From positions 1 through 64,000 of the forward strand of contig JAGEOH010000203.1 in assembly GCA_032207245.1 (NCBI GenBank): a stretch of DNA of 64,000 nucleotides. Reading direction: 5' to 3'. The translations under genes and the position numbers were made by a program. This DNA comes from Pardosa pseudoannulata (lineage: Eukaryota; Arthropoda; Arachnida; Araneae; Lycosidae). Below are positions 19,885-29,703 of the stretch, in pieces (position 1 is the stretch's first letter; each line of letters begins with the position of its first letter). The notes under the pieces are model-generated. The model searched no databases, had not been told where the DNA came from, and saw only the letters and a list, made by a program, of their open reading frames with translations.

Positions 19885-20117
19885 GAGAAGTTTGTTAAAA
19901 AGCAAAAAGTAAGGGTAGCTAAAAAGGTGAATCTAGTGGGCTGTAGTAAGTACGTTAAAGGTAGGTTTATTGACATGAGGGAAATAGTGGAGGTATACCA
20001 GAATGTTTCGTATATAGTTAAACTTGAAAATGAAAGATACGTGAAGAAAAGACACTATGATCTAAAAGGTGTTGAGGTGAATAAGGTAGGGTAGAGACTA
20101 ACCGTCTTGGAGGGGGA
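19885..20117 (+). pseudogene. Integrase C-terminal remnant of a B-family gypsy
   Basis: EKFVKKQKVRVAKKVNLVGC and RYVKKRHYDLKGV match B's integrase tail (33540-33730). Ends at 20092-20094, then a purine tract (TTGGAGGGGGA) leads into a 49-bp LTR. Cut on the left by N. Confidence 0.85.
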
Positions 20118-20166
20118 TGTTATATTTTGTTATTTTATTAAACCCCAATTATGGTAAATACTTATA
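20118..20166 (+). repeat. B-family 3' LTR (49 bp)
   Basis: TGTTATATTTTGTTATTTTA...ends TACTTATA; about 43 of 49 match B's LTR. The right flank is Merlin transposase sequence, so B-family DNA landed in a Merlin gene. Confidence 0.8.
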
Positions 20167-20430
20167 AATAATGTGGAGAAAGAGAGTGTGGTATTAACTG
20201 ATCAGCATAAGCCCCATGTAAGGTTAAGCTCTTTGGGATATATACATAACACTGTTTGTCATAAAAAAAGTTTGTTGATCACGAGACAGGTGTAAATACT
20301 TAAGCGGTAGTGTCTTTCAATAATGGATTAAATGTTGAAATTAAAAGAAGAAATGATGTAAGAAGCGAAATTTACCAAATCAAGAAAATACTTAAACCTG
20401 TTCAGATTAAACATAATTAACTTTTTTGTG
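20167..20430 (+). pseudogene. Merlin transposase C-terminal fossil
   Basis: Aligns with the transposase at 39300-39500: SVVLTDQHKP (D2 region), LSSLGYIHNTVCHKK, a decayed ES-FNN block and EIKRRNDV. Multiple stops. Confidence 0.75.
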
Positions 20431-20439
20431 AATTCTATC

Positions 20440-20751
20440 TGTCTATATCGGTTTTTAGTTTTGAGCAAAATAATGTATATGTTTCGAAAAATTGCATAAG
20501 TTGAAGGATATAAAGAACGAGTTTTCTATTAGATAGACCGATAGATTGAAGTACATTGCGAAAAGCAATGAGTGAATTGATATGCAGTTGGACGCTGTAT
20601 GTTACAGCCAGATTATCGATGAAAGGTTTAAATCTAACATAACACGAGAGTCTTATAAGAAGTTAAGAGAAGAATTGATGGAAATTGTATATCCATAGGA
20701 ATTTAAAAAGCACATATTGAGAAACTTGGATTCTATAAAACAAATAGATTA
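20440..20751 (+). pseudogene. Gag fragment of gypsy J, left part
   Basis: Plus-strand Gag-like sequence (SYKKLREELMEIVYP, EFKKHILRNLDSIKQIDY), resuming at 37471 after element H. The last 5 bases GATTA are the H target duplication. Contains stops. Confidence 0.7.
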
Positions 20752-20810
20752 TGTTGTAGGAATTAACAAGCACAATGGGTTTATTTATTAATATTACTAC
20801 GTCTTCAAAA
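20752..20810 (-). repeat. 3' LTR of element H (59 bp)
   Basis: About 49 of 59 match 37407-37465, so this is an older insertion than B or F. Confidence 0.82.
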
Positions 20811-20818
20811 GACCTTAC

Positions 20819-21343
20819 CTAATCATCTCGCCATTCTGCAGTCATATGCCTGTATCTTTTACATTTTTCACGCCTAGCTTTCTTCTTCCATAGTCGCTTA
20901 GCTTCCGCATTCATAATCAATCTAACACGAACTTTTAGTTCATCTATCGATTGGTTTCTTGATATTTCCAAAGTTTTAAGTTCATCGGAAGGCCAAAGTT
21001 TTGTTGAAATATGTTTGACTATATATGGTTCACTACATTCATGGTCTTTGAGCTGGTGGGAGATTCTATCTACAAAGTCAATCTTCATTTCATTCGGTTC
21101 CCTGTTTTTTATGCAGAATTCTATGGTTTTGTATGCACATTCACATCTGGTTGGCAATGTCTTTCCAAATTGATTCCATGTTTGGATGTTTTCTTCTATT
21201 ATGACGTTACCTAAGGCGAGATCACAGCTTTGAATGATATGTCTGTATTTATCCTCCTCTGTTAGCTGCGTGTCGAAATTCAGAAGGAATGTTGTGGTTT
21301 TCAGATTGGCTCGAGTGATTTTACTCTCTGGTTGCAAGCTCAT
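20819..21343 (-). CDS. Extra ORF downstream of integrase in H (174 aa), Gag-like
   Basis: Lies between the integrase end (about 21376) and the 3' LTR of H on the same strand. Starts MSLQPESKITRANLKTTTF and ends with a Lys/Arg-rich stretch and EKCKRYRHMTAEW, which looks like a zinc knuckle (C..H....C) that lost two of its ligands. Gag-like by composition, but position 3' of pol is unusual. It could be an acquired third ORF or the start of another element's gag trapped inside. No transmembrane segment, so not an envelope. Confidence 0.6.
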   Translation of the reverse strand: MSLQPESKITRANLKTTTFLLNFDTQLTEEDKYRHIIQSCDLALGNVIIEENIQTWNQFGKTLPTRCECAYKTIEFCIKNREPNEMKIDFVDRISHQLKDHECSEPYIVKHISTKLWPSDELKTLEISRNQSIDELKVRVRLIMNAEAKRLWKKKARREKCKRYRHMTAEWRDD

Positions 21344-21375
21344 TAAAATTGGGGTATCTAATACAATTTTTTGAT

Positions 21376-22192
21376 TTAAGCGTGATGTCTTTTTACAACC
21401 TTTCCGTGTAGTGTCGCAAGATATGAATTGTCCTGTAGAATCTCAGTGACTTCCCCTTTAAAAACAAACCTGCTATCTGATTTAGCAAATGAAGTGTTGG
21501 TGTTTATGTCTTGTGTGAATACTTTCTCTCCAACATTAAATGTTTCTCTATTTAACTTTTTAAATCCTTTCGAATACTTTTCCTCTTTATTCTTGTCACT
21601 ATCGTCGTCAAAGATTTTATTCCATTTTTCATTTGGGGTACATCCAAGTCCTCGATGATATGTGTTGTTAAACTTTTCTATAATATGATTCAAATTAGTT
21701 TCTAAATCATAATTCGAGTTAGTTAAATATTTCTTCCGTATAATCTGCTATAAGTTGCGATTAACCCTTTCTACTCTGCCGTTGCTTTGGTGTTTGCCAG
21801 GGCTAGTCTTGTGAATTTCAATATTTTTTGTTTTACATCATTGATCAAGTTCTTTTGAGACAAATTCTCTTCCATTGTCTATTATAATTTGTAGAGGTGT
21901 CCCCACTCATCGAATATTTCTTTGGTTTTGGCCAATGTTTCTGCACTTGATTTATTGTGCATGTATTTTGCATTTACTTTTCTTGTATGATAATCGATAC
22001 AAGTAAGTATTGGAATGTTTTGTTCTAAGAAAACTAAATAAAGTCCGACTTTTTCAAGCCTTTTTAGATTCAACCAATTTTTCACCTCCTTGTGTTTTTG
22101 CTGATTGCATTGACATACATCACATTTTTTATACATCGAGATATTAATTCAAATAATTTAGTCCAGTAATACTTCTTTTTTATAGCGTAGAC
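21376..22192 (-). pseudogene. Integrase of element H (central and C-terminal)
   Basis: 21882-22136: zinc half CDVCQCNQQ and a catalytic-core start (LTCIDYHTRKVNAKYM). Then decayed sequence with NGRVERVNRN-like text around 21760, and 21376-21693 with the C-terminal tail (GEKVFTQDINTN, VVKRHH). Stops and frameshifts throughout. Confidence 0.8.
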
Positions 22193-22197
22193 CATGG

Positions 22198-22454
22198 TGT
22201 GGCATTTTTAAACGGGAGCCTCCCGAAGCTCAAGTATTGTTCAATGATGCTCCGCCCCGTATGTTTATTCATACTAAACCTTTTATTGTTGTACCCACCG
22301 GTACTGTTACTTAGCTCCATCTCCGCTGTCTCCACGTTCCGCATTCTGGTCTCTCTTTTCATCCTATTCAATTCCTGTTCCTTTGTCATGCGTGATGTTA
22401 TGTATATTTTTTTTTTATTTAAATATGAAAATATAATGTGGTAATTTTACCACA
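22198..22454 (-). repeat. 3' LTR of element F
   Basis: 257 bp, a handful of differences from 26088-26343. Confidence 0.95.
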
Positions 22455-22970
22455 TACTACTCAGTCACGCAAGTTTAATGCTTTTTATATGCGTCCATGT
22501 TCGATCTCCGTCCAACAATACCCAGAATCCTTTGGTTCCTATTTTAAATATTTTCTTTGGATAAACTTCAAATTTAGGTTCTAATTTCCCTGCTCCAAAG
22601 TTTTTTTTATACACCATATCACCTACTTAAACTTAGTGCTAACCGCTTGCTCAGTTGCTGTTGTAGTATACGGTTTAACCTGTTCTTGAATATCATAAAA
22701 GTCTGTTCCTGTCACCACCCTAAATGGCGATGCTTTTATGGATCGATTGTAATTAATATTGAGCGCATCTTCACACGTTTGTAGTATCTCCTCAATATTC
22801 TTCCCCTTAGATATAGACAATATAAAACTTATTGTTTTGTTTAACCTCTCGGATATACCATTACTTGAAGGTGAGTATTCCGGAACAAAAACCTGTTTAA
22901 TCTGTTTATTCTTTAAATATCGCTGCATCTGCTTGCTTCTATACTGCGGTCCATTATCTGATATAAGCAT
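22455..22970 (-). pseudogene. Integrase second half (element F)
   Basis: 22623-22970 has LISDNGPQYRSKQ (D2) and NGISERLNKT (E), then NINYNRSIKASPF. After a stop near 22623 the tail (GTKGFWVLLDG, about 22500-22600) continues in another frame to the LTR. Separated from 23030-24913 by a frameshift near 23000. Confidence 0.88.
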
Positions 22971-23029
22971 TCTTGGTACCTTAAACTTCTGTATCCATAA
23001 ATTAATGCTTTTTATAATTTGGTTCGAGC

Positions 23030-24913
23030 TTACGCTATATAAAATTTAAGCATAGTATATCGTGAGAACACGTCAGTTATGCTTACGATATATCCTGTCT
23101 CTCCGACACTCGACGTTTGATAATCAAAAATTCCAAACGGCCCATATACGTCTGACGAAATTCTTTCAAATCGTTCTTCTGCAACTATATTATTATTTAC
23201 TGGTCTTCTATATCCATCTGTTTTACATCTTTTACAGATATAACATGACCTCACTACCTCTTTAATCTTTTTCATCATGCCGTCAACATAAATGTGATCT
23301 TTTAGATTGTAGTTCATTGTACTGATCCCTCTGTGTCCGGTCATCTCATGTATTTTAACTAAGAATTCTATTTCTTTATCTTTGTTGATGCAAACTCGCT
23401 TGTATTTATCATATTTTGTACTGTTATCTTCATTTTTACTGCTTAGTAATTCAACCAAGTCCTTATATTTGTCATGTAGCATTGCGTTTTTAATTTGCCA
23501 ACAACGCGAAATCTGGTCTGCTATCACATTTTCTTTTCCATAAATATGGTTCAATGTATAGTTGAACTCATTTAATAGCAATCTCCATCTGCTAATTCTC
23601 GAGGTGGCTACTCTGTTTTCAAATAAACAATTCTTACTGTCTGTAAAAATTTCCGTATAGTGTCCTTGCAGAATTTTCCTGAAATGTATCATACTCAGTA
23701 CTATAGATAGAAATTCCTTCTCTACTATTGTATAATTTAATTCTGAATTTTTTAATTTCTTTGAGAAATAACCTATTACCTTATCTTCTTGCCGTAATAC
23801 ACTGCTCAATCCTATATCGGACGCGTCACACTCTAGTATAAACTTTTTATGATAATCTGGAAAGCTCAATGTAACATTTGCGTTTATTTCTTTTTCTATG
23901 TTTAATAATTCCTGCTTCATGTTATTGTCGATCTCTATATTTTTCGTATCCTTTCTCAACAAATTTGTTATTTTATGTATTCTAGTAGACAATGCAGGTA
24001 TGAACTTCCTATACCAATTTAGCGTTCCTAACACTCGCTGCAAATCTTTCTTTGTTTTAACCGGTTTCTCAAACAACCTTGCTTCTAAATTTTTTACCTT
24101 AGGATGAATACCTTCAGAGGTTATCTTATATCCCAACACCTCCAGCTCATCCATGAAAAATCCTGACTTTTCAAAGTTTATCCTTACTTTCTTATCATAA
24201 AGTCTTTTAAGTACTTGCAGAAGAACCTTGCTATGTGTCTCCTTATCTTCCGTATATATCACGATATCATCTATGTAAATGAAAATGTTCGGTATGTCAT
24301 GCAATATTCTTGCTATATGTCGCTGGAAAATCTTTGGTCCAGGCTTCATCCAAAAGGGAATTCTCAAATACTCATATTGATTACCTAGCAACATAAATGC
24401 TGTATACTGTCTTGCTTCTTCAGCCAATTTAATCTGGTTAAACCCATTCTTTAAGTCTAACTGACTAAACACCTTGTTCTTATTCATTTCAATCAAACAA
24501 TCCTCAATTTTTGGTAAGACCCATGCATCATCCTCCAAATATTCATTGATTTTCTTATAATCAACTACAAGTCTCAGCTCATTATTTTTCTTTTTAATGA
24601 AAAATGCCGGACTGGTATACGGGGAGTCACTTTCTTGGATTATCCTTTCTCGTAATAACCGTCGCACCTCCTCCTTAGCTGCCTCTAAATGCTTTATTGC
24701 GATAGAGTATCCTGTTGCTCTTGTTATTTGTATATCTTTTTTGACTATAAAAGTTACTGGCGCTAAATCCATGTGTGCAAAAGTTTCGTTATATTTTTTG
24801 TAGAGTTTAAATTGATTTATTAAATCTTCCTTTTCAGCTCGTATTACTAGTGTATAACTATCACAGAGTTCACTATCTAGTATTTCCTCCAAGCTCTTAC
24901 TACAATTAGCCAT
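23030..24913 (-). CDS. RT, RNase H and integrase N-terminus (element F)
   Basis: 627 residues. RT: SPAFFIKKKNNELRLVVDY, FSQLDLKNGFNQ, IYIDDIVIY. RNase H: LECDASDIGLSSVL, NYTIVEKEFLSIVL, IFTDSKNCLF. Integrase: HEMTGHRG, CYICKRCK, SSDVYGPFG (first D). The RNase H conserved box reads TDSKN rather than TDHKA, as in elements O and A, so these three form one lineage. Ends by frameshift before D2. Confidence 0.92.
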   Translation of the reverse strand: MANCSKSLEEILDSELCDSYTLVIRAEKEDLINQFKLYKKYNETFAHMDLAPVTFIVKKDIQITRATGYSIAIKHLEAAKEEVRRLLRERIIQESDSPYTSPAFFIKKKNNELRLVVDYKKINEYLEDDAWVLPKIEDCLIEMNKNKVFSQLDLKNGFNQIKLAEEARQYTAFMLLGNQYEYLRIPFWMKPGPKIFQRHIARILHDIPNIFIYIDDIVIYTEDKETHSKVLLQVLKRLYDKKVRINFEKSGFFMDELEVLGYKITSEGIHPKVKNLEARLFEKPVKTKKDLQRVLGTLNWYRKFIPALSTRIHKITNLLRKDTKNIEIDNNMKQELLNIEKEINANVTLSFPDYHKKFILECDASDIGLSSVLRQEDKVIGYFSKKLKNSELNYTIVEKEFLSIVLSMIHFRKILQGHYTEIFTDSKNCLFENRVATSRISRWRLLLNEFNYTLNHIYGKENVIADQISRCWQIKNAMLHDKYKDLVELLSSKNEDNSTKYDKYKRVCINKDKEIEFLVKIHEMTGHRGISTMNYNLKDHIYVDGMMKKIKEVVRSCYICKRCKTDGYRRPVNNNIVAEERFERISSDVYGPFGIFDYQTSSVGETGYIVSITDVFSRYTMLKFYIA

Positions 24914-25078
24914 TCTTACTTCCGATTCTTAATGTTTTGTTTTCATAATCTTTTTTGCATTTGTTATTAAAAAAGAAATCTTTACCTTAAATACACTCCA
25001 CTGGCAATTCGGGAAGAACGTAAAAGTCTATTAGATACTTCTCATCGTTTATTCTTACTTCCTCCTCTATTCGCATAT

Positions 25079-26279
25079 TTATTTCTTCTTTGCAATTATT
25101 TGATATGTCACATATCTCGATTGTACTTCATACGCTTTCAGATTGTGTTTCTCAATTGCCTTTTCAGAGACAAAATTAAAATCGGAACCATCATCTAGTG
25201 TTAATTCAACAGTATTTTCTCCTATCATTCCTAATATCTTTAAATCTACTAGCACGTCTTCTTTTGTTTCCGTAATAATCATCGTTCTATTCTCCTTAGA
25301 GTGTCTCAAATTTTTCTGAGTTCCATCCTCCCTTCGCTTATTGTTCTTATAGAAGCATCCATTAGTATTGTGAGTTTTTACTTTATGGTGTTTACACCAC
25401 TTGTCAGGTCTTTTTTGTACCTTCCATCCTTCTGATCGATTTGAGTCTTCACTTTCAACCCCTGTTGTCATCTTAATGTTCGCTAAAGCTGCTTGAACCT
25501 TTATTGTTTCTTCTAATCGTTTCAGCATACTATAAATTTCCTTGTACTTATCAAATCCTAGCTGCGTCTTAGCTATCTCGACCATAGATCCTCTTCCTAG
25601 ACCTTTAAAGAATATCTCACCAAACCTTCTATCCATTTCCTTTTTACTGCTATTGTTGATTAGAGCATATTCCTCTATCACCTTCCTGCATGCTTCATAA
25701 TATGAATCAATGGTTTCAAAATCCTCCTGTCTAATCATGTCAATTCTATGCATTAACAACGCATTTTTCTCTGGAGTGTATATTAACTTATGTAATTCTT
25801 TCTTTAATTCTACATAACTATTGTCACATAACTGACTAGCTAATTCGTCGTTTTCTATAAGCGAATGATAGATGATGCCCATTTGCTCATCGTCCCAATC
25901 ATTACATTCGACTAGTTTCTCGAACTTAAGCATCTCGCTCCCTGCGCAATCCGTATGTATGTTTTTGACTTTTTTTATCTTTTGTTTTATAGACACCTGG
26001 GTTCCCTTTACCTTTTTTTTCAAATGTGGTGTAATCATCCTCACATATTGCACCCTTTTTGTTATCATTTTCTGCTATTGAATTCAATGTGGCATTTTTA
26101 AACGGGAGCCTCCCGAAGCTCAAGTATTGTTCAATGATGCTCCGCCCCGTATGTTTATTCATACTAAACCTTTTATTGTTGTACCCACCGGTACTGTTAC
26201 TTAGCTCCATCTCCGCTGTCTTCATGTTCCGCATTCTAGTCTCTCTTCTCATCCTATTCAATTCCTGTTCCTTTGTCAT
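25079..26279 (-). pseudogene. Gag-protease of element F, starts in the 5' LTR
   Basis: ATG at 26279 lies within the LTR: MTKEQELNRMRRETRM..., with RSIIEQYLSFGRLPFKNAT reaching the LTR end. The frame runs to 25926; the main Gag frame (25079 to about 25980) needs one shift. It has helical Gag (FGEIFFKGLGRGSMVEIAKT), a CX2HX4HX4C knuckle (CKHHKVKTHNTNGC) and a protease-like LTLDDGSDFNFVS, with DDG in place of DSG/DTG. Stop at 25079. Confidence 0.85.
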
Positions 26280-26343
26280 GCGTGATGTTATATATATTTT
26301 TTTTTATTTAAATATGAAAATATAATGTGGTAATTTTACCACA
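26088..26343 (-). repeat. 5' LTR of element F
   Basis: 256 bp; carries the gag start and leader peptide; opens with the TGGTAAAATTACCA palindrome. Confidence 0.95.
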
Positions 26344-26348
26344 CATGG

Positions 26349-26744
26349 CATCTCTATCGCCGTGATTGGTTATTTCTTCATGTGTGCCTCCTTTAATATA
26401 TCTGGTCTATTTTCTACTGGAGGAAATTATTTAGTTTCCCCATCATTTACTTTATAATACCACGTTCCCTTCGAGTCCACCAATACATTTCTAGGGAGAT
26501 TTTGATTTGTGAGTTGATCAGCACTCTCATATATTCTGCTTCTATTAGTTCAGATCCTTTCCTATAGTACATTGTGAAATCATAGCTTTATAAACGTTCC
26601 CTCATCCTTTCTAAATTCATGTTGCCGAACAAGTGTTTGGTTTTTGACGATGTGAGAGCTGTATGGTCTGGTATCACATCGAATTTCCATTATTTTAAGT
26701 ACAATTCGTAATGTTCAATGCACCATGCCATGGCTAAAAATTTT
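26349..26744 (-). pseudogene. RNase H C-terminus and integrase start (element H)
   Basis: FLAMAWCIEHYELYL and a decayed TDHTAL-type box on the minus strand, followed by LFGNMNLERM. It joins 28012 onward once Merlin 3 is removed (SITEKK + FLAMAW). Several stops. Confidence 0.8.
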
Positions 26745-26834
26745 GGATCAGGTGTATTTCACACTTCGTCGGGGTGTGAAATACACTTGCTCACTTTGGT
26801 GTTTGAAATAAAAATTTTACCCCTTAAATAGAGG

Positions 26835-27645
26835 ATTACGAAGTCTTAGAATACTCAAAGACAGTAGTATTTGTGCTCATTGCTTACAAAGTATGTGTAT
26901 TAAAGCAAGTAAGAAGCACGTTGACGGGTTCGAATGGAGATGCATGAATTATCAAGGCATATAATATCAGTCTACACGTAGCATTCGTGTAGGTTCTCGC
27001 CTGCAAAAGTCAAAGCTTGCAGCCAGAACATTATTGCAGGTCATTTACTATATGGCAATTGATCTGCAAAATACTGATATTTTAAGAATGGTGAATGTTA
27101 GTAGTAAAGTACTAATAAATTTGAAAAAGCTGCTTACAGAAAAGGTTAAGGATTGTTTTAGAACAAATCCTGCTCGACTTGGAGATTTAGGTGTGAAAAT
27201 ACAGATTGATGAAACAAAAATCAATTTTAATGTTAAAAGTCATAGAGGAATATCTGCACCGGCTTGTTGGGTATTGTGTATAGTTGATACTCAATATTCA
27301 CTAGCATTAGGATACTGCACTATTGTGCCTGATAGGAGTAAAGAGACGTTAGTGAGTATAATCAATGAAGTTGTTGTACCCGGCAGTATCATCTGCTCAG
27401 ATGAGTGGCCAGCATATGCAAGTCTTAGAGATTCAGATGCATTTGAACATAGAACTGTGTGTCACAAATGCAATTTTGTAAGTCCTGTCGATGGCACACA
27501 CACCCAACATGTGGAGTCTTACAATAATAAGCTTAAATTGCAAATCAAAGCGATGAAAGAATTGACACATAAACATAGACTGTGGTTTTGCAGGTTTTTG
27601 TGTACAGAGAACGATGCAAAACATGAAAATTTATGCATTTTATAA
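26835..27645 (+). pseudogene. Merlin transposase, N-terminus decayed
   Basis: The N-terminal finger region (CAHCLQSMCIK.., about 26875-26960) has stops. 27034-27645 is open (203 aa) with D1 in QIDETKINF, D2 in CSDEWPAY and E in HVESYNNK, plus CHKCNFVSPVDGTHTQ. The spacing fits an ISXO2-like DDE. The short C-terminus ends at 27645. Confidence 0.85.
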
Positions 27646-27689
27646 GTTTACTAAAGTTTTAATAGTATTTTTTTACCGGGGTGTAAAAT

Positions 27690-27958
27690 TGTAATACCCA
27701 CAAGGCATAGTGGCGTGACGTAAATAATGCTCTATTATTGAGCTGGTCTTTATCGTTATAGTTAATCGTTTATTACACCCTTTGTAGGGCTCATTAAACT
27801 TGGATACGCGCTGTTCTCTGCGGTCATCTTTCCTCTCGCTGTTTGCCATGCGAGCTTACCCTTCTTTTACTTTTTATTTTTATAGCTGAAAATCTTTGTA
27901 CAGATACACTTTAGAAAAAGGAGAGCAATAAAGAAAAGTAATGTGGTAGGATATCACA
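27690..27958 (-). repeat. Solo LTR, R family (269 bp), in Merlin 3
   Basis: The minus strand opens TGTGATATCCTACCACA and ends GGGTATTACA. Near-duplication AAAAT (27685-27689) and GAAAT (27959-27963). It splits the right Merlin hairpin. Encodes MANSERKDDRREQRV... with SSIIEHYLRHATMPCGYY reaching the LTR end. Confidence 0.8.
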
Positions 27959-28011
27959 GAAATACACTTGATCCTTGGCCATGGTGTAAAATACACCTGT
28001 TCCAATTTTTT

Positions 28012-29253
28012 TTCTGTTATCGAGTATTTCTTTTCTGCATCGGATAATTTTCTTGATGCCCGGTCTATTACCATAAGCTCACCATCCTTTTCTTATTGTA
28101 GACATGCACCTATTCCTGTATTTGAGGCATTCGTGGTCAGCGTAAAGGGTTTTGTGAAATCAGAAATATTAATTGAAATATCAGAGTTTATCTTAGATTT
28201 AAGTGTTGTGAATGCTTCTTCGCAAGCGGTTGTCTAAATTTAATTACTCGTTATCGGTTATGCCTTTAAGAGCCGCATATAACGGCGCAGAGATAGATGC
28301 GAGATGCTGGATATATTTGCGATAGTAGTTTGCAAATCCTAAGAAATGTTGAAGATCCTTCTTTGTTTTTGGTGTTTTAAAATAGAGAACCTTTCTTTGA
28401 TGTTCCCCTATAGGTTTCTGTGTTGTACCATCTATCATACTACCTAAGAGTTTTACTGTTCTTTCTTTATATTGCATTTTAGCAGCGTTTACTTTAAAAT
28501 TATTTTCATTTAATCTTGTAAGGACTTCGTTTAAATTTTTATCATGTTCATTTTCATCTTTTCCATACACAATTATGTCATCTATACATACCATGCATTT
28601 GGTTTCCATTATGTCGTTTAAGATATTGTCCTATTGTCCATAATCATCTGAAAGAGTGCTGGTGAGTTTTTAAATCCTTGAAGCATTCTAGTGTACTGAT
28701 AAAGGTTGTTCCTGAAATAAAAGGCTGATCTCGAGGGTCAATCTTAATTTGAAAAAAGCCGTCTGATAGATCTAAAATTGTGGAGTACTTTTTAGCTCGA
28801 TTTGTGTTAATTATCTCGCTAATTTTTGGAATGGTATAATTGTTGTCTTCCACCATGCTATTAAGCCACTGCATGTTGCAAGTGATTCTATATTCTCCGT
28901 TGGGCTTTTTTAATGGGCGCATTGGACTACACCACGAAGATGTTGATTTTTCTATATATCCTAATTCAATAAGCTTATTGATTGTTTTCTGACTCCCATC
29001 TAGGTCACATTGTGGAACATTTCTTTTTCTTATATTTACTTTCGCTCCTTTTTTTGGTGTCTATCGTACACATCACCTTTTCATAACCTGGTGTAGGTTC
29101 ATCATTAAATATTTTTTTTAAATGTCCAATTTCATTTTTCTTCTTGTTTACATTTTCTATCAGGGGATTACCAATAAGGAGTGGTATTTTAGAATTTTCT
29201 ATTATGTAGCACTTACGTATTCAGAGAGTGTGTTTTGCTGATTAAATACATTT
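28012..29253 (-). pseudogene. Protease end, RT and RNase H start (element H)
   Basis: Minus strand: PLLIGNPLI near 29170, RT N-part 28644-28922 (MRPLKKPNGEYRITCNMQ, TILDLSDGFFQI), RT C-part 28244-28609 (VCIDDIIVYG, so CIDD rather than YxDD; FANYYRKYIQHLA), RNase H start 28012-28240 (KLSDAEKKYSITEKK). Frameshifts between the parts. Confidence 0.85.
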
Positions 29254-29258
29254 GTAAT

Positions 29259-29703
29259 TGTGGTAAAATACCACATGATCATGTTTGTTTGTTTAAATTT
29301 TAATATAACAATGTTTATTGTTTATTTTAAATAAATAAACTATAAAAGCCTTCCTAGCCCTAAGGGGATCCAAGAATTACTAAAGATGTTATAATTATGG
29401 CATTCCTTGCAGGAAAGCGGCCTGTGTGTAGATAATTCTCTACGATGCTCGCTCCTGAACCCTCTGTAGGGTAGGCGCCATTGTTTAAGTGGTTCTTAAA
29501 CTTGTTCTTGCTCAACATAAATATTTTTATTATTGGGGTAGGATTTTTAATATTTAAGCATAAAATCCAAAAATGCTATGTGGATGTTAATACCACAATA
29601 ATCAATAAAAAGTCTATTAACCATGCGCAAAAAGGGACAGGCCTTAAAATTACAATTTTGGTAGAATCTTTCCTCAAAACTGGCCAGATTCCAGGTTATA
29701 CCG
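29259..29703 (+). repeat. 5' LTR of element A, carrying a nested LTR
   Basis: Opens TGTGGTAAAATACCACATGA. Without the nested LTR and its duplicated ATAAT it is 238 bp, close to the right copy. The last about 75 bases encode KGTGLKITILVESFLKTGQ and IPGYT. Confidence 0.9.
29396..29597 (-). repeat. Solo LTR (202 bp) within A's 5' LTR, TSD ATAAT
   Basis: ATAAT at 29391-29395 and 29598-29602. The minus strand opens TGTGGTATTAACATCCACA (palindrome) and ends GGAATGCCATA (TA instead of CA). Encodes MLSKNKFKNHLNNGAYP... with ASIVENYLHTGRFPARNAI at the LTR end, close to F's leader (SIIEQYLSFGRLPFKNA). A distinct family related to F. Confidence 0.88.

Larger units (their letters stand above)
22198..26343 (-). 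mobile_element. Gypsy element F (4146 bp), LTRs 257/256 bp, TSD CATGG
   Basis: Near-identical LTRs and perfect duplication CATGG (22193-22197; 26344-26348). Inserted in the integrase zinc region of H. Class II LTR: minus-strand start TGTGGTAAAATTACCACA, a perfect palindrome after the first bases. Gag begins in the 5' LTR. Relatively young, with only a few pol disruptions. A third LTR copy is solo at 60849-61088. Confidence 0.95.
26745..28003 (+). mobile_element. Merlin element 3 (1259 bp) with nested solo LTR
   Basis: Ends GGATCAGGTGTATTTCACAC and (complement) GGAACAGGTGTATTTTACAC. Each end contains a second inverted copy of GTGTATTTCACAC-like sequence, making a hairpin. Flanking 8-mers AAAATTTT (26737-26744) and AATTTTTT (28004-28011) are similar but not identical. 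Inserted in the RNase H of H. Confidence 0.88.

Noticed and set aside
20819..21343. Envelope gene making H an errantivirus-like element
   Set aside because: No signal peptide, transmembrane segment or fusion-like region; the end looks like a Gag knuckle.
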